This document shows, piece after piece, positions 1 through 6,287 of a stretch of 6,914 nucleotides of DNA. Made by a program: the position numbers and the translations under genes. The stretch comes from Polynucleobacter sp. (GTDB taxonomy: Bacteria > Pseudomonadota > Gammaproteobacteria > Burkholderiales > Burkholderiaceae): NCBI GenBank assembly GCA_023257325.1, contig JALRCP010000027.1:1-6914 (forward strand), in the 5' to 3' direction. A model generated the notes under the pieces. The model was not told where the DNA came from. It made no database searches and was given only the letters and a program-made list of their open reading frames with translations. How positions within the stretch are numbered: position 1 is the first letter of the stretch; each line of letters begins with the position of its first letter.

Positions 1-737
1 TCAACACCGCGGAATGGGCCATAAGGTCTATTTTGCAGTGCAAGATTTTCATGGGCATTGCGAGCGTAATCTGGCAATTCTGAACCAATGGTCACGTGCT
101 TGGTGCAGTTTGTCATGCAAGCAGTGGCTTTCACGTCAGGCTTACCACCCTCATTCCACATACCGTGAGCTTGAGTCATACCATTGCGGTTTGGCATCAA
201 TTTCTGCACGTCAGCAATATTTTTATCGCTCAATGTGAAATCTTCAGGAACGATCTCGGCCATCGACAAGATGTAACCCAAAACCGCGTACGTATCATCC
301 ACGCTCAATGTTCTTGGAGCATTCCAAGGCATGGCACGATAAATGTAGTCCCATAGCGTTGAAACCGTGGCCACTTTCATCAAAGTGGTACGCTGAGGTT
401 GCTTTTCACTGGTGAGAGATGCCACACGACCCGTTTTGATATCTTCTTTAGTGGTACCACCGACAATCGGTGTAAACACCTCATTAGATTCACCAAAAGT
501 ACCGTGACAAGAAGCACAACGACCTTCCCAAACCTCTTGACCACGAACGGTGCTACCTGATCCCTTTGGTAAACCCTTGAAGTCTGGGCGCACATCAATA
601 TCCCAAGCTGCCACTTCAGCATTGGTTGCAGGACGTCCAATACCGGTGTACTTGGATTGAGCAATACCCTCTGCTGAAAAACCCAATACAAGACCAGCAA
701 GAACGAAAGTTTTAGTTAAATTAGCCAACTTGAACAT
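1..737 (-). CDS. soxD: SoxD-like c-type cytochrome subunit of sulfane/sulfite dehydrogenase (3' end beyond left edge)
   Basis: Electron-accepting cytochrome partner of SoxC. In the Sox thiosulfate-oxidation pathway the SoxCD complex oxidises the sulfane sulfur carried on SoxY in the periplasm and passes electrons to the respiratory chain. The sequence shows an ATG start at 737, a Sec-type signal peptide (residues 1-26, ending GIA before QS), one haem c motif CASCH at residues 74-78, and a likely axial methionine at Met136 in AMPWNAP. A second cysteine pair, Cys207 and Cys211, is spaced CX3C and is not a haem motif. The frame stays open through 245 residues to the left edge, ending in a stretch like YGPFRGV, so the C-terminus is missing; Paracoccus SoxD is diheme, and any second haem domain would lie outside. 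The start overlaps the end of soxC by 17 bases, behind a good ribosome binding site (GGGGAG, 750-745). The alternative is a SorB-type sulfite dehydrogenase cytochrome; pairing with SoxC favours SoxD. Confidence 0.8.
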   Translation of the reverse strand, partial: MFKLANLTKTFVLAGLVLGFSAEGIAQSKYTGIGRPATNAEVAAWDIDVRPDFKGLPKGSGSTVRGQEVWEGRCASCHGTFGESNEVFTPIVGGTTKEDIKTGRVASLTSEKQPQRTTLMKVATVSTLWDYIYRAMPWNAPRTLSVDDTYAVLGYILSMAEIVPEDFTLSDKNIADVQKLMPNRNGMTQAHGMWNEGGKPDVKATACMTNCTKHVTIGSELPDYARNAHENLALQNRPYGPFRGV

Positions 738-2070
738 TACTCAACTCCCCGTTCGCATCAAGCTTCCATGCTTGGATTGCATTGTTGTGATAGATAGAAC
801 GTGTACCACGTACCTCTCTTAACTGTTTGATCATTGGCTGAACATAGCCAGTTTCATCGGTGGCACGTGACATCAAGATGGCAGGTGAACCATCCCAAAC
901 CCAGTCCATATTGAAACGAGTCACGCACTTCGATAAAACAGGAGACTCTAAACGAGCGCGACGCCAATTGTTACCACCGTCCACAGAAATGTCTACGTGC
1001 TTGATCTTGCCACGGCCTGACCAGGCCATACCACTGATGTTATAGAAGCCTTTGTCCAACAATTGCTGACCGCCAGATGGCGTTGTAATCACAGACTTAC
1101 ATTCTTGAATCGTGGTGTACTGACGATGCAAACCATTGGGCAACAAGTCAATATAGTGAACAGCTTCATCTTTAGTCGCATAAGGCATGTCACCTACTTC
1201 AATACGACGTAACCACTTCACAGAACTTACGCCCTGAACGCCTGGCACCAATAAACGCAATGGATAGCCGTTTTCAGGACGCAACATTTCACCGTTCATG
1301 CCCCAAACAACCAACACGTCTTTAAGCGCTGCATCCATTGGGATGGTTCGGGTCATGCCTGAGCCATCGCCACCTTCGGCCAAAATGTACTTACCCTTTT
1401 TCAGATCAGCACCACACATGTCAAGCAAGACTGACAATGGCACGCCCGTGAATTCGCAGCAAGACAACATGCCGTGCGTGTATTGAACACTGGGCACTGC
1501 CACGTTACCCCACTCTAAACCAGTGTTCGCACCACACTCAATGAAGTGAATGCGTGACACGCTCGGTAAACGCATCAAATCATCCATGGTGAACACTTTT
1601 TGTTGCTTCACCAAACCATTGACCATCAAGCGATGCTGAGCTGGGTCAATGTCATACCAACCTTGATGGTGGCGCTCAAAGTGCAAACCATTGGGAGTGA
1701 TGATGCCAAAGAATCCCTGTAAAGGTGCAAACGCCACAGACGCTGCAGATACACGGGTCAAACCTGGCGACTCACGACGTTGTAATGCTGCCTCCCATTG
1801 TGAAGGCATACCATAAGGACGAGCAGCCACAGGTTGACCCAAGGTGGTCTGCCAAGGCTGCTTTTCCAAAATAACTTTTTCGCCATCGGCTGCAATTGCA
1901 GTGCCTGCGGCTGTAGCCCCTAAGGCGGCCACAAAACTCTTGCGCAAGAATCCACGGCGCTCTTCACTTAAACCATGCTCATACACTTCATCAGCAAATT
2001 GCTGAGTCACGAAGTTTTCTGGAGCACGACGTAATCTACCTATCGGTGTAGATCTCTTTTTAACTGTCAC
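721..2070 (-). CDS. soxC: SoxC: molybdenum cofactor subunit of sulfane/sulfite dehydrogenase, Tat-exported
   Basis: Sulfite-oxidase-family molybdoenzyme. With SoxD it performs the multi-electron oxidation of protein-bound sulfane sulfur in the periplasm. In order, the 449 residues show: an N-terminal extension (1-36, containing APENF); a twin-arginine signal ERRGFLRK at 37-44 with a hydrophobic Ala-rich stretch to about 61; the molybdopterin domain (about 125-300) with FIECGANTG, where Cys179 is the expected Mo ligand; LLVPGVQG and SVKWL around 273-287, typical of the family; and the C-terminal dimerisation domain (about 325-430) with the DISVDGGNNW strand. Full length for the family. The start is GTG at 2070, preceded by a G6 ribosome binding site. 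In-frame GTGs at residues 21 and 29 would also keep the Tat motif but have no visible ribosome binding site. soxD follows with a 17-base overlap. The alternative assignment is a SorA-like sulfite dehydrogenase; the long Tat region and SoxD partner favour SoxC. Confidence 0.88.
   Translation of the reverse strand: MTVKKRSTPIGRLRRAPENFVTQQFADEVYEHGLSEERRGFLRKSFVAALGATAAGTAIAADGEKVILEKQPWQTTLGQPVAARPYGMPSQWEAALQRRESPGLTRVSAASVAFAPLQGFFGIITPNGLHFERHHQGWYDIDPAQHRLMVNGLVKQQKVFTMDDLMRLPSVSRIHFIECGANTGLEWGNVAVPSVQYTHGMLSCCEFTGVPLSVLLDMCGADLKKGKYILAEGGDGSGMTRTIPMDAALKDVLVVWGMNGEMLRPENGYPLRLLVPGVQGVSSVKWLRRIEVGDMPYATKDEAVHYIDLLPNGLHRQYTTIQECKSVITTPSGGQQLLDKGFYNISGMAWSGRGKIKHVDISVDGGNNWRRARLESPVLSKCVTRFNMDWVWDGSPAILMSRATDETGYVQPMIKQLREVRGTRSIYHNNAIQAWKLDANGELSNVQVG
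745..750 (-). promoter_or_regulatory. soxD ribosome binding site inside soxC
   Basis: Read on the minus strand, GGGGAG lies 7 bases before the soxD ATG (737) and within the last codons of soxC, whose TAA stop is at 723-721. A strong site inside the upstream gene plus the 17-base overlap fixes the soxD start and suggests translational coupling, giving matched amounts of the two subunits. Confidence 0.65.
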
Positions 2071-2075
2071 GAGGA

Positions 2076-2081
2076 CCCCCC
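2076..2081 (-). promoter_or_regulatory. Poly-G ribosome binding site of soxC
   Basis: On the minus strand six consecutive G lie 5 bases before the GTG start of soxC (GGGGGGTCCTC then GTG). G5 can pair with the CCUCC of 16S rRNA through one G-U wobble, so it can act as a Shine-Dalgarno element although it is not the usual GGAGG. It decides the GTG at 2070 over the in-frame GTG codons downstream. The Tat hydrolase gene at 4048 has the same unusual type of site. Confidence 0.5.
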
Positions 2082-2114
2082 AACATTTACACTGAATAAA
2101 AACTTTTTTTAAGC

Positions 2115-2132
2115 GTTGAATATCTTTTCAAC
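2115..2132. promoter_or_regulatory. Perfect inverted repeat, candidate operator
   Basis: GTTGAA, six spacer bases (TATCTT), then TTCAAC: both arms match exactly over 6 bases and stop matching immediately outside and inside. The centre lies about 54 bases upstream of the soxC GTG start, so it would fall in or just after a soxC promoter and could act as a repressor site. Sox clusters in other bacteria are controlled by an ArsR-type regulator, SoxR, that binds palindromes; whether this is such a site is inference. An 18-bp palindrome in AT-rich DNA could also be chance. Confidence 0.4.
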
Positions 2133-2303
2133 TGCGATGTGAGATTATTCATCTTTATAGATTGTTTTGGAATATGTAAATAATGTAAGTGTCTAGAAAT
2201 TGAGGCTTTTTAGGGTAAGCACCTAATAAAAAATTTAGAACACTTATTTATTTTTTCTAACTAAAACGCAAGATTTGATTACAGTTAAATAATTTATCTA
2301 ACC

Positions 2304-2945
2304 ATGTCCATCGATACGCAAGCTCTCTTTTTATCGCTCAAGCTTGCATTTTTTACTTTGCTTTTTTTAATTCCATTTGGAATATGGGCCGCTTATCAAT
2401 TAGCTCGACTAAAAAAAGGAAAGTCTTTGGCAGAAGCAGCGCTGGCACTGCCGCTGGTTTTACCACCAACCGTTTTGGGTTATTACTTATTAATCAGTTT
2501 CACACAATTTGAATTATTCAATCAAACACTCACTTTCAGTTTTATGGGTTTGGTGTTCGCATCCATTATTTTTAATTTGCCTTTTGCCATTCAACCGATT
2601 CAACGCGCGTTTGAATCAATTCCCCAAGACATCAAAGAGGCTGCGCAATGCAGTGGCTTATCTCCTTGGCAATCTTTCAAATTAATTGAGCTACCCCTCG
2701 CTTGGCGAGGCATGATCAGCGCTGCTGTGATGACATTTGCGCACACGCTGGGAGAGTTTGGTGTGATCCTAATGATTGGCGGCTCCATTCCGGGAGAAAC
2801 CAAAACGATTGCAATCTCTATTTATGACAGTGTTCAAAATATGGATCATGCCAGTGCCAGTGGCATGTCACTTTTATTACTCATGATTTCATTGATTGCC
2901 ATTACTTGGAGCTATCAACTCACCAGTAGAAAGCGAGTGACTTGA
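2304..2945 (+). CDS. modB: ModB: molybdate ABC transporter permease
   Basis: Inner-membrane channel subunit of a molybdate importer; it dimerises and couples to ModC. The 213 residues match the compact length of ModB (sulfate permeases CysT/CysW are longer). Five hydrophobic segments can be seen at about 8-32, 48-66, 79-97, 138-158 and 185-203. The ModB-like stretch LALPLVLPPTVLGYYLL is at residues 48-63. The cytoplasmic coupling (EAA) loop is at 112-131: EAA, then Gly118, then ending in IELP. GEFGVILMIGGSIPGET (150-166) is also typical of ModB. The start is ATG at 2304: a TAA at 2286-2288 closes the frame just upstream and the next Met is residue 81. No Shine-Dalgarno sequence precedes it, so the message may be leaderless or weakly initiated. 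The stop overlaps the modC start (TGATG, 2943-2947). modA, usually the first gene of modABC, is absent. Tungstate rather than molybdate transport cannot be excluded by sequence. Confidence 0.88.
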   Translation: MSIDTQALFLSLKLAFFTLLFLIPFGIWAAYQLARLKKGKSLAEAALALPLVLPPTVLGYYLLISFTQFELFNQTLTFSFMGLVFASIIFNLPFAIQPIQRAFESIPQDIKEAAQCSGLSPWQSFKLIELPLAWRGMISAAVMTFAHTLGEFGVILMIGGSIPGETKTIAISIYDSVQNMDHASASGMSLLLLMISLIAITWSYQLTSRKRVT

Positions 2946-4030
2946 TGCTAAAAGTTCAACTGTATCGGGAAACTGATTTTCCAATCAAGATTGAGTTTGA
3001 ATGCGCCCCGGGTGAACTTCATGTCTTGGTTGGTCCATCTGGTAGCGGCAAAACAACCAGCTTGCGCAGCATTGCAGGCTTATCTGACGTCACAGGAAAC
3101 ATTGAATGTCAGGGCAAAGTTTGGCAAGACAGCTCAAAAAATATTTTTATTCCGCCGCATCAACGCTCCGTCGGATTTCTTTTTCAAAACTACGCCCTTT
3201 TCCCCCACTTAACCGTTCTGGAAAATGTTTGTATTCCATTATTAGCTCGTAAGCAAGCAGGTTCCGATGAAGCGCACCGCTGGTTAGATCGTCTTCGAAT
3301 TGCCGATCTGGCTCATCGCTACCCTCATCAAATTTCAGGGGGACAACAACAACGTGTAGCACTTGCACGAGCACTGGCCAGAGATCCTCAAGCACTGTTG
3401 CTGGATGAACCATTTTCTGCAGTCGATGCCCCCACCCGTCAGAATTTATACGAAGCTTTGTCTGAACTGCGCCAAGCCGTGTCTTTACCCATCGTGTTGG
3501 TGACCCACGATCTCAATGAAGCGGTTCGATTGGGAGATCACATCACGGTGATTGATAACGGCAAGAGTCTACAAACTTCGACTCCACAACATTTATTGGA
3601 TAAACCACGTAACGCCAGAGTTGCTGCATTGGTAGGTAGCCCCAATTTATTTGAAGGTGTTTTTGAGAATGGTCGATTAACTTGGGGGCAACGCGGTTTA
3701 ATCTTAAGTATCAAAGACAAAGGCAAGATCAAAAAACCAACTGAGGTGGCTTGGGTTATACCGAGTCATAGCATTGAAATTTTAGATACTTCAGCAACTT
3801 CTGATAGTTGCAAAATTAATCTAATTGACTGCCAAGTCAGTAGAGTCAGACAATTGGGTCAAATCGCTGTGGTCTACTGGCAAGTGAAGGATTGTGATGA
3901 TCAAATCATCTGGCAGGCATCCTCTAGCGAATTAAGAAGATTAGGAATTGCTGTGGGTGTAGAAAAGAAGATTTATTTAGATCCTGAACAAATACACATC
4001 ATGCCCATCAAATTCCATCTGAATAATTAG
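2945..4030 (+). CDS. modC: ModC: molybdate ABC transporter ATP-binding protein
   Basis: Cytoplasmic ATPase that drives the ModB channel. Counting from ATG 2945 (361 residues), all ABC motifs are intact: Walker A GPSGSGKT 30-37, Q-loop Gln81 in LFQNYALFPHLT, signature SGGQQQ 131-136, Walker B ALLLDE 150-155, D-loop SAVD 158-161 and switch His188 in VTHD. After about residue 230 comes a C-terminal regulatory region beginning SPNLFEG, then AWVIP (269-273) and a TOBE/Mop-like domain at about 285-356, which in ModC and related importers binds oxyanion or regulates. An in-frame TTG directly upstream (2942) would add one residue. I prefer the ATG because it overlaps the modB stop by one base, the classic coupled arrangement. 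The Tat hydrolase gene follows after 17 bases. A sulfate (CysA) assignment is less likely because the partner permease is ModB-like and single. Confidence 0.87.
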   Translation: MLKVQLYRETDFPIKIEFECAPGELHVLVGPSGSGKTTSLRSIAGLSDVTGNIECQGKVWQDSSKNIFIPPHQRSVGFLFQNYALFPHLTVLENVCIPLLARKQAGSDEAHRWLDRLRIADLAHRYPHQISGGQQQRVALARALARDPQALLLDEPFSAVDAPTRQNLYEALSELRQAVSLPIVLVTHDLNEAVRLGDHITVIDNGKSLQTSTPQHLLDKPRNARVAALVGSPNLFEGVFENGRLTWGQRGLILSIKDKGKIKKPTEVAWVIPSHSIEILDTSATSDSCKINLIDCQVSRVRQLGQIAVVYWQVKDCDDQIIWQASSSELRRLGIAVGVEKKIYLDPEQIHIMPIKFHLNN

Positions 4031-4038
4031 TATTCTTA

Positions 4039-4044
4039 GGGGGG
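4039..4044 (+). promoter_or_regulatory. Poly-G ribosome binding site of the hydrolase gene
   Basis: GGGGGG followed by CTC and then ATG (4048): a 3-base gap from the end of the run, closer to optimal if the first four or five G pair with 16S rRNA. It lies in the 17-base gap after modC and fixes the ATG at 4048. The layout, G6 then a short pyrimidine-rich spacer ending CTC, is nearly the same as before soxC. Confidence 0.5.
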
Positions 4045-4047
4045 CTC

Positions 4048-5052
4048 ATGAGTCAGCTAGATCGCAGACAACTATTAAAACTATCACTCGGGGCTGCCGG
4101 TGTTCTAGCACTCCCCCAGCTGACTCAATTCGCCAGTGCCGCTGAGGATTTCATCCGAGGACCTCGTGTCAAAGATCACCCCATTCAACAACTGAGTCCT
4201 CATGTTTGGATGATTTACTCGCCTGATGGTTTTCCAACAGCTGAAAATCAGGGCATGATGGCAAACATCACATTTGTGGTCACTGCAAAAGGCGTGGTCG
4301 TACTTGATTCAGGTGCATCGGTTCAAATTGGTGAGATGGCTATTCGCATGATGAAGACCATCACCCAAAAACCTGTCATTGCTATCTTTAACTCCCACTA
4401 CCATGGCGACCACTTTTTAGGAAACCAGGCTTTCATTGAGGCTTACGGCAAGATGCCGATCTATGCCCACCCCTATAGCCTAGAGCAAATTAAGGGCATT
4501 GAAGGAAACACTTGGCGCAATCTCATGGAACGCTGGACCAATCAAGCCACTATAGGAACTAAAGTGATTCCTCCGACACACCCCGTCAAACATGGTGATG
4601 TGTTCAAGTATGGTGATGTCACGATCAAGATTCATCACTACGGCGTGGCGCACACACCCGGTGACATCTGCATGGAAGTGGTTGAAGACAAAGTGACTCA
4701 CGTGGGTGATGTGGCAATGGATGACCGCATCGCCAATATGGATGACGGCTCTTACGTGGGCACCTTCAAAACCTACAAAGCACTGTCACAAGCTGCCGGT
4801 GAACAGCTATGGATACCTGGCCACGGCAAACCTAAAAAGGAACTGCTCCAAGAATACGGAGAGTTCATGGCAGGTATCTATGAAACCTGCGTGAAAGCGG
4901 TCCAAGATGGAGTTGACCCCAGCACGGCGAAAAATTTGGTCCTAAAGGATCCGCGCGTCATCAAATATGCCAAGAGAACCAAGGGCTTTGAAGGCAATAT
5001 TGGTAAGTACACCAGCTTGGCGTACTTGGAAGCAGAAAAAGAAGCGTTTTAA
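4048..5052 (+). CDS. Tat-exported metallo-beta-lactamase-fold hydrolase, SoxH-like
   Basis: Zinc (or other binuclear metal) hydrolase of the MBL-fold superfamily, exported folded to the periplasm. The 334 residues begin with a twin-arginine signal DRRQLLKLS (5-13), a hydrophobic stretch and a probable cleavage site at ASA before AED (about 31). The full metal-ligand set of the glyoxalase-II-like type is visible: His117-x-His119-x-Asp121-His122, His202 in HTPGD, Asp221 in VGDVAMD and His259 in PGHG. The C-terminal tail contains GNIGKYTSLAYLE, which I associate with the SoxH / quinoprotein-relay hydrolase group found with sox and related periplasmic oxidation genes. The substrate of that group is not established. 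The gene is third in the modBC operon, 17 bases after modC, and converges on metZ. Its position by soxCD and molybdate uptake suggests a role in periplasmic sulfur or thiol-ester chemistry, but this is inference. It is not a classical beta-lactamase by context. Confidence 0.85.
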   Translation: MSQLDRRQLLKLSLGAAGVLALPQLTQFASAAEDFIRGPRVKDHPIQQLSPHVWMIYSPDGFPTAENQGMMANITFVVTAKGVVVLDSGASVQIGEMAIRMMKTITQKPVIAIFNSHYHGDHFLGNQAFIEAYGKMPIYAHPYSLEQIKGIEGNTWRNLMERWTNQATIGTKVIPPTHPVKHGDVFKYGDVTIKIHHYGVAHTPGDICMEVVEDKVTHVGDVAMDDRIANMDDGSYVGTFKTYKALSQAAGEQLWIPGHGKPKKELLQEYGEFMAGIYETCVKAVQDGVDPSTAKNLVLKDPRVIKYAKRTKGFEGNIGKYTSLAYLEAEKEAF

Positions 5053-5075
5053 AGAGTCTTTTTAGACTCTTTAAA
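5048..5075. terminator. Bidirectional hairpin terminator between convergent genes
   Basis: TTTAAAGAGTCT, a TTTT loop, then AGACTCTTTAAA: a perfect 12-bp stem. It overlaps the stop codon of the hydrolase gene (5050-5052) and ends immediately before the metZ stop (5078-5076), filling the 23 bases between the two convergent stops. The symmetry lets it act in both directions. The stem is AT-rich at its base and there is no long T tract beyond the T's of the stem itself, so its efficiency is uncertain. Confidence 0.7.
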
Positions 5076-6278
5076 CTATTGACCTAAGCCTGCGCTCAGG
5101 TCTTTTTGAATGTCTTCCACACTCTCTAGACCCACTGCGATTCTGACCAAACTGTCTGTAATGCCAGCAGCTGCTCGTGCCTCAGGACTGACTCGCACAT
5201 GAGTGGTGGTCGCAGGATGAGTGATGGTGGTGCGTGTATCACCCAAATTGGCAGTAATCGATAACAACTTGGTGCCATCAATGACTTTCCAAGCAGCCTC
5301 TTTTCCGCCTTTCAAGACGAAAGACAGAATCGGGCCACCCATTTTCTGTTGCCTCTTCGCCAACTCATACTGAGGGTGAGACTTCAAACCAGGGTGATAC
5401 ACCCGCTCCACGGCAGGATGCTGTTCTAACCAAGTCGCAAGTTCAAGGGCTGATTGGCTTTGCTTTTCAAGACGCAGGTTCAAGGTCTCTAGACCTTTCA
5501 AAATGACCCAAGCATTGAATGCCGAAAGCGTTGGCCCAGCGGTTCTCACATAAGGAAAGACTTTGCCCAAAATAAAGTCTTCGCGACCCACAATTGCGCC
5601 ACCTAAAACACGACCTTGGCCATCCAAGTATTTGGTTGCAGAGTGAATCACCACGTCCGCTCCCAACTCCAAAGGTTTTTGAAGAGCAGAGGTGCAGAAA
5701 CAGTTATCAACCACACACAAGGCATTGGCAGAGTTCGCAATCTTTGAAATGGCGGCAATATCCCCCACCTCAGTCAACGGATTAGAAGGTGTCTCTAAAT
5801 AGAATAATTTGGTATTGGGCTTGACCGCTGATTGCCATGCATTCAAATCAGACATATCCACGTAAGTCGTTTCAATTCCAAACTTACCTAAAATCACTGA
5901 GAACAATTGAATCGTGGCGCCAAAAACCGAGCGTGAACAAACCACATGGTCGCCGGCTTGCAAATGAGCCATGGCCACAGTCATGATGGCTGACATACCA
6001 GATGCTGTCGCAATGCAGGCCTCACCACCCTCTAAGGCCGCCAAGCGATCTTGGAACATGGCCACAGTAGGATTGGTAAATCTTGAATAAATAAAGCCTT
6101 TTTCAGCGTTGGCAAAGCCATGGGCCGCATCAGCCGCACTGTCAAAGCAAAAACTAGAAGTTAAGAACATCGCCTCTGAGTGTTCATTGAATTCAGTGCG
6201 ACGCACCCCTGCTCTCACTCCCAAAGTTTCTGAAGAGAGGTTTTTAATATCAAGAGGGCTTCGTTTTTTATCGCTCAT
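5076..6278 (-). CDS. metZ: MetZ: O-succinylhomoserine sulfhydrylase
   Basis: Cytoplasmic pyridoxal-phosphate enzyme of the Cys/Met metabolism family. It condenses O-succinylhomoserine with sulfide to give homocysteine, the direct-sulfhydrylation route to methionine. The 400 residues are full length. Visible features are YSRFTNPT at 64-71 (Tyr/Arg that contact the PLP phosphate of the neighbouring subunit), SGMSAI at 93-98, the PLP-nitrogen-contacting aspartate Asp191 in VVDN, and the Schiff-base lysine Lys216 in HSATKYLDGQGRVLGG. The run DGQGR after the lysine is characteristic of MetZ rather than MetB or cystathionine beta-lyase. ATG at 6278 follows the purF stop by 9 bases, so the two are probably co-transcribed; this purF-metZ pairing is common in beta- and gamma-proteobacteria. 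It converges with the Tat hydrolase gene. The acyl preference (succinyl or acetyl) cannot be proven from sequence alone. Confidence 0.9.
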   Translation of the reverse strand: MSDKKRSPLDIKNLSSETLGVRAGVRRTEFNEHSEAMFLTSSFCFDSAADAAHGFANAEKGFIYSRFTNPTVAMFQDRLAALEGGEACIATASGMSAIMTVAMAHLQAGDHVVCSRSVFGATIQLFSVILGKFGIETTYVDMSDLNAWQSAVKPNTKLFYLETPSNPLTEVGDIAAISKIANSANALCVVDNCFCTSALQKPLELGADVVIHSATKYLDGQGRVLGGAIVGREDFILGKVFPYVRTAGPTLSAFNAWVILKGLETLNLRLEKQSQSALELATWLEQHPAVERVYHPGLKSHPQYELAKRQQKMGGPILSFVLKGGKEAAWKVIDGTKLLSITANLGDTRTTITHPATTTHVRVSPEARAAAGITDSLVRIAVGLESVEDIQKDLSAGLGQ

Positions 6279-6287
6279 GACTCAATA

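Larger units (their letters stand above)
2071..2303. promoter_or_regulatory. Divergent AT-rich intergenic control region between soxC and modB
   Basis: This 233-base spacer is clearly more AT-rich than the flanking genes and must hold the promoters for both divergent units. It contains the inverted repeat at 2115-2132, listed separately. A weak minus-strand promoter candidate for soxC is TTTACA (2180-2175) with TATAAA (2159-2154), but the spacing of 15 is short. ATGTAA occurs twice at a 9-base period (2174-2179, 2183-2188). TTAGG (2210-2214) and CCTAA (2222-2226) form a small inverted repeat with a 7-base loop, flanked by T and A runs. I see no convincing sigma70 promoter on the plus strand and no usable ribosome binding site before modB. 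No open frame of coding quality is present. Confidence 0.6.

Noticed and set aside
14..356. Two plus-strand open frames opposite soxD
   Set aside because: Antisense shadows of a convincing cytochrome gene, with no recognisable domain or ribosome binding site.
380..700. Minus-strand open frame of 106 codons starting at 700
   Set aside because: It lies in another frame over soxD. The soxD frame has the signal peptide, haem motif and overlap with soxC; this one shows no family motif.
2071..2303. ModE box or molybdenum-cofactor riboswitch upstream of modB
   Set aside because: I could not find the long AT-rich ModE palindrome or the conserved multi-stem riboswitch elements; the spacer is short and only small repeats are present.
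2942..2944. TTG as the modC start
   Set aside because: It is immediately followed by ATG at 2945, which overlaps the modB stop in the usual TGATG arrangement and is the better initiator.
3147..3413. Minus-strand open frame opposite modC
   Set aside because: Antisense to the Walker A to Walker B region of modC, whose strong conservation explains the open frame.
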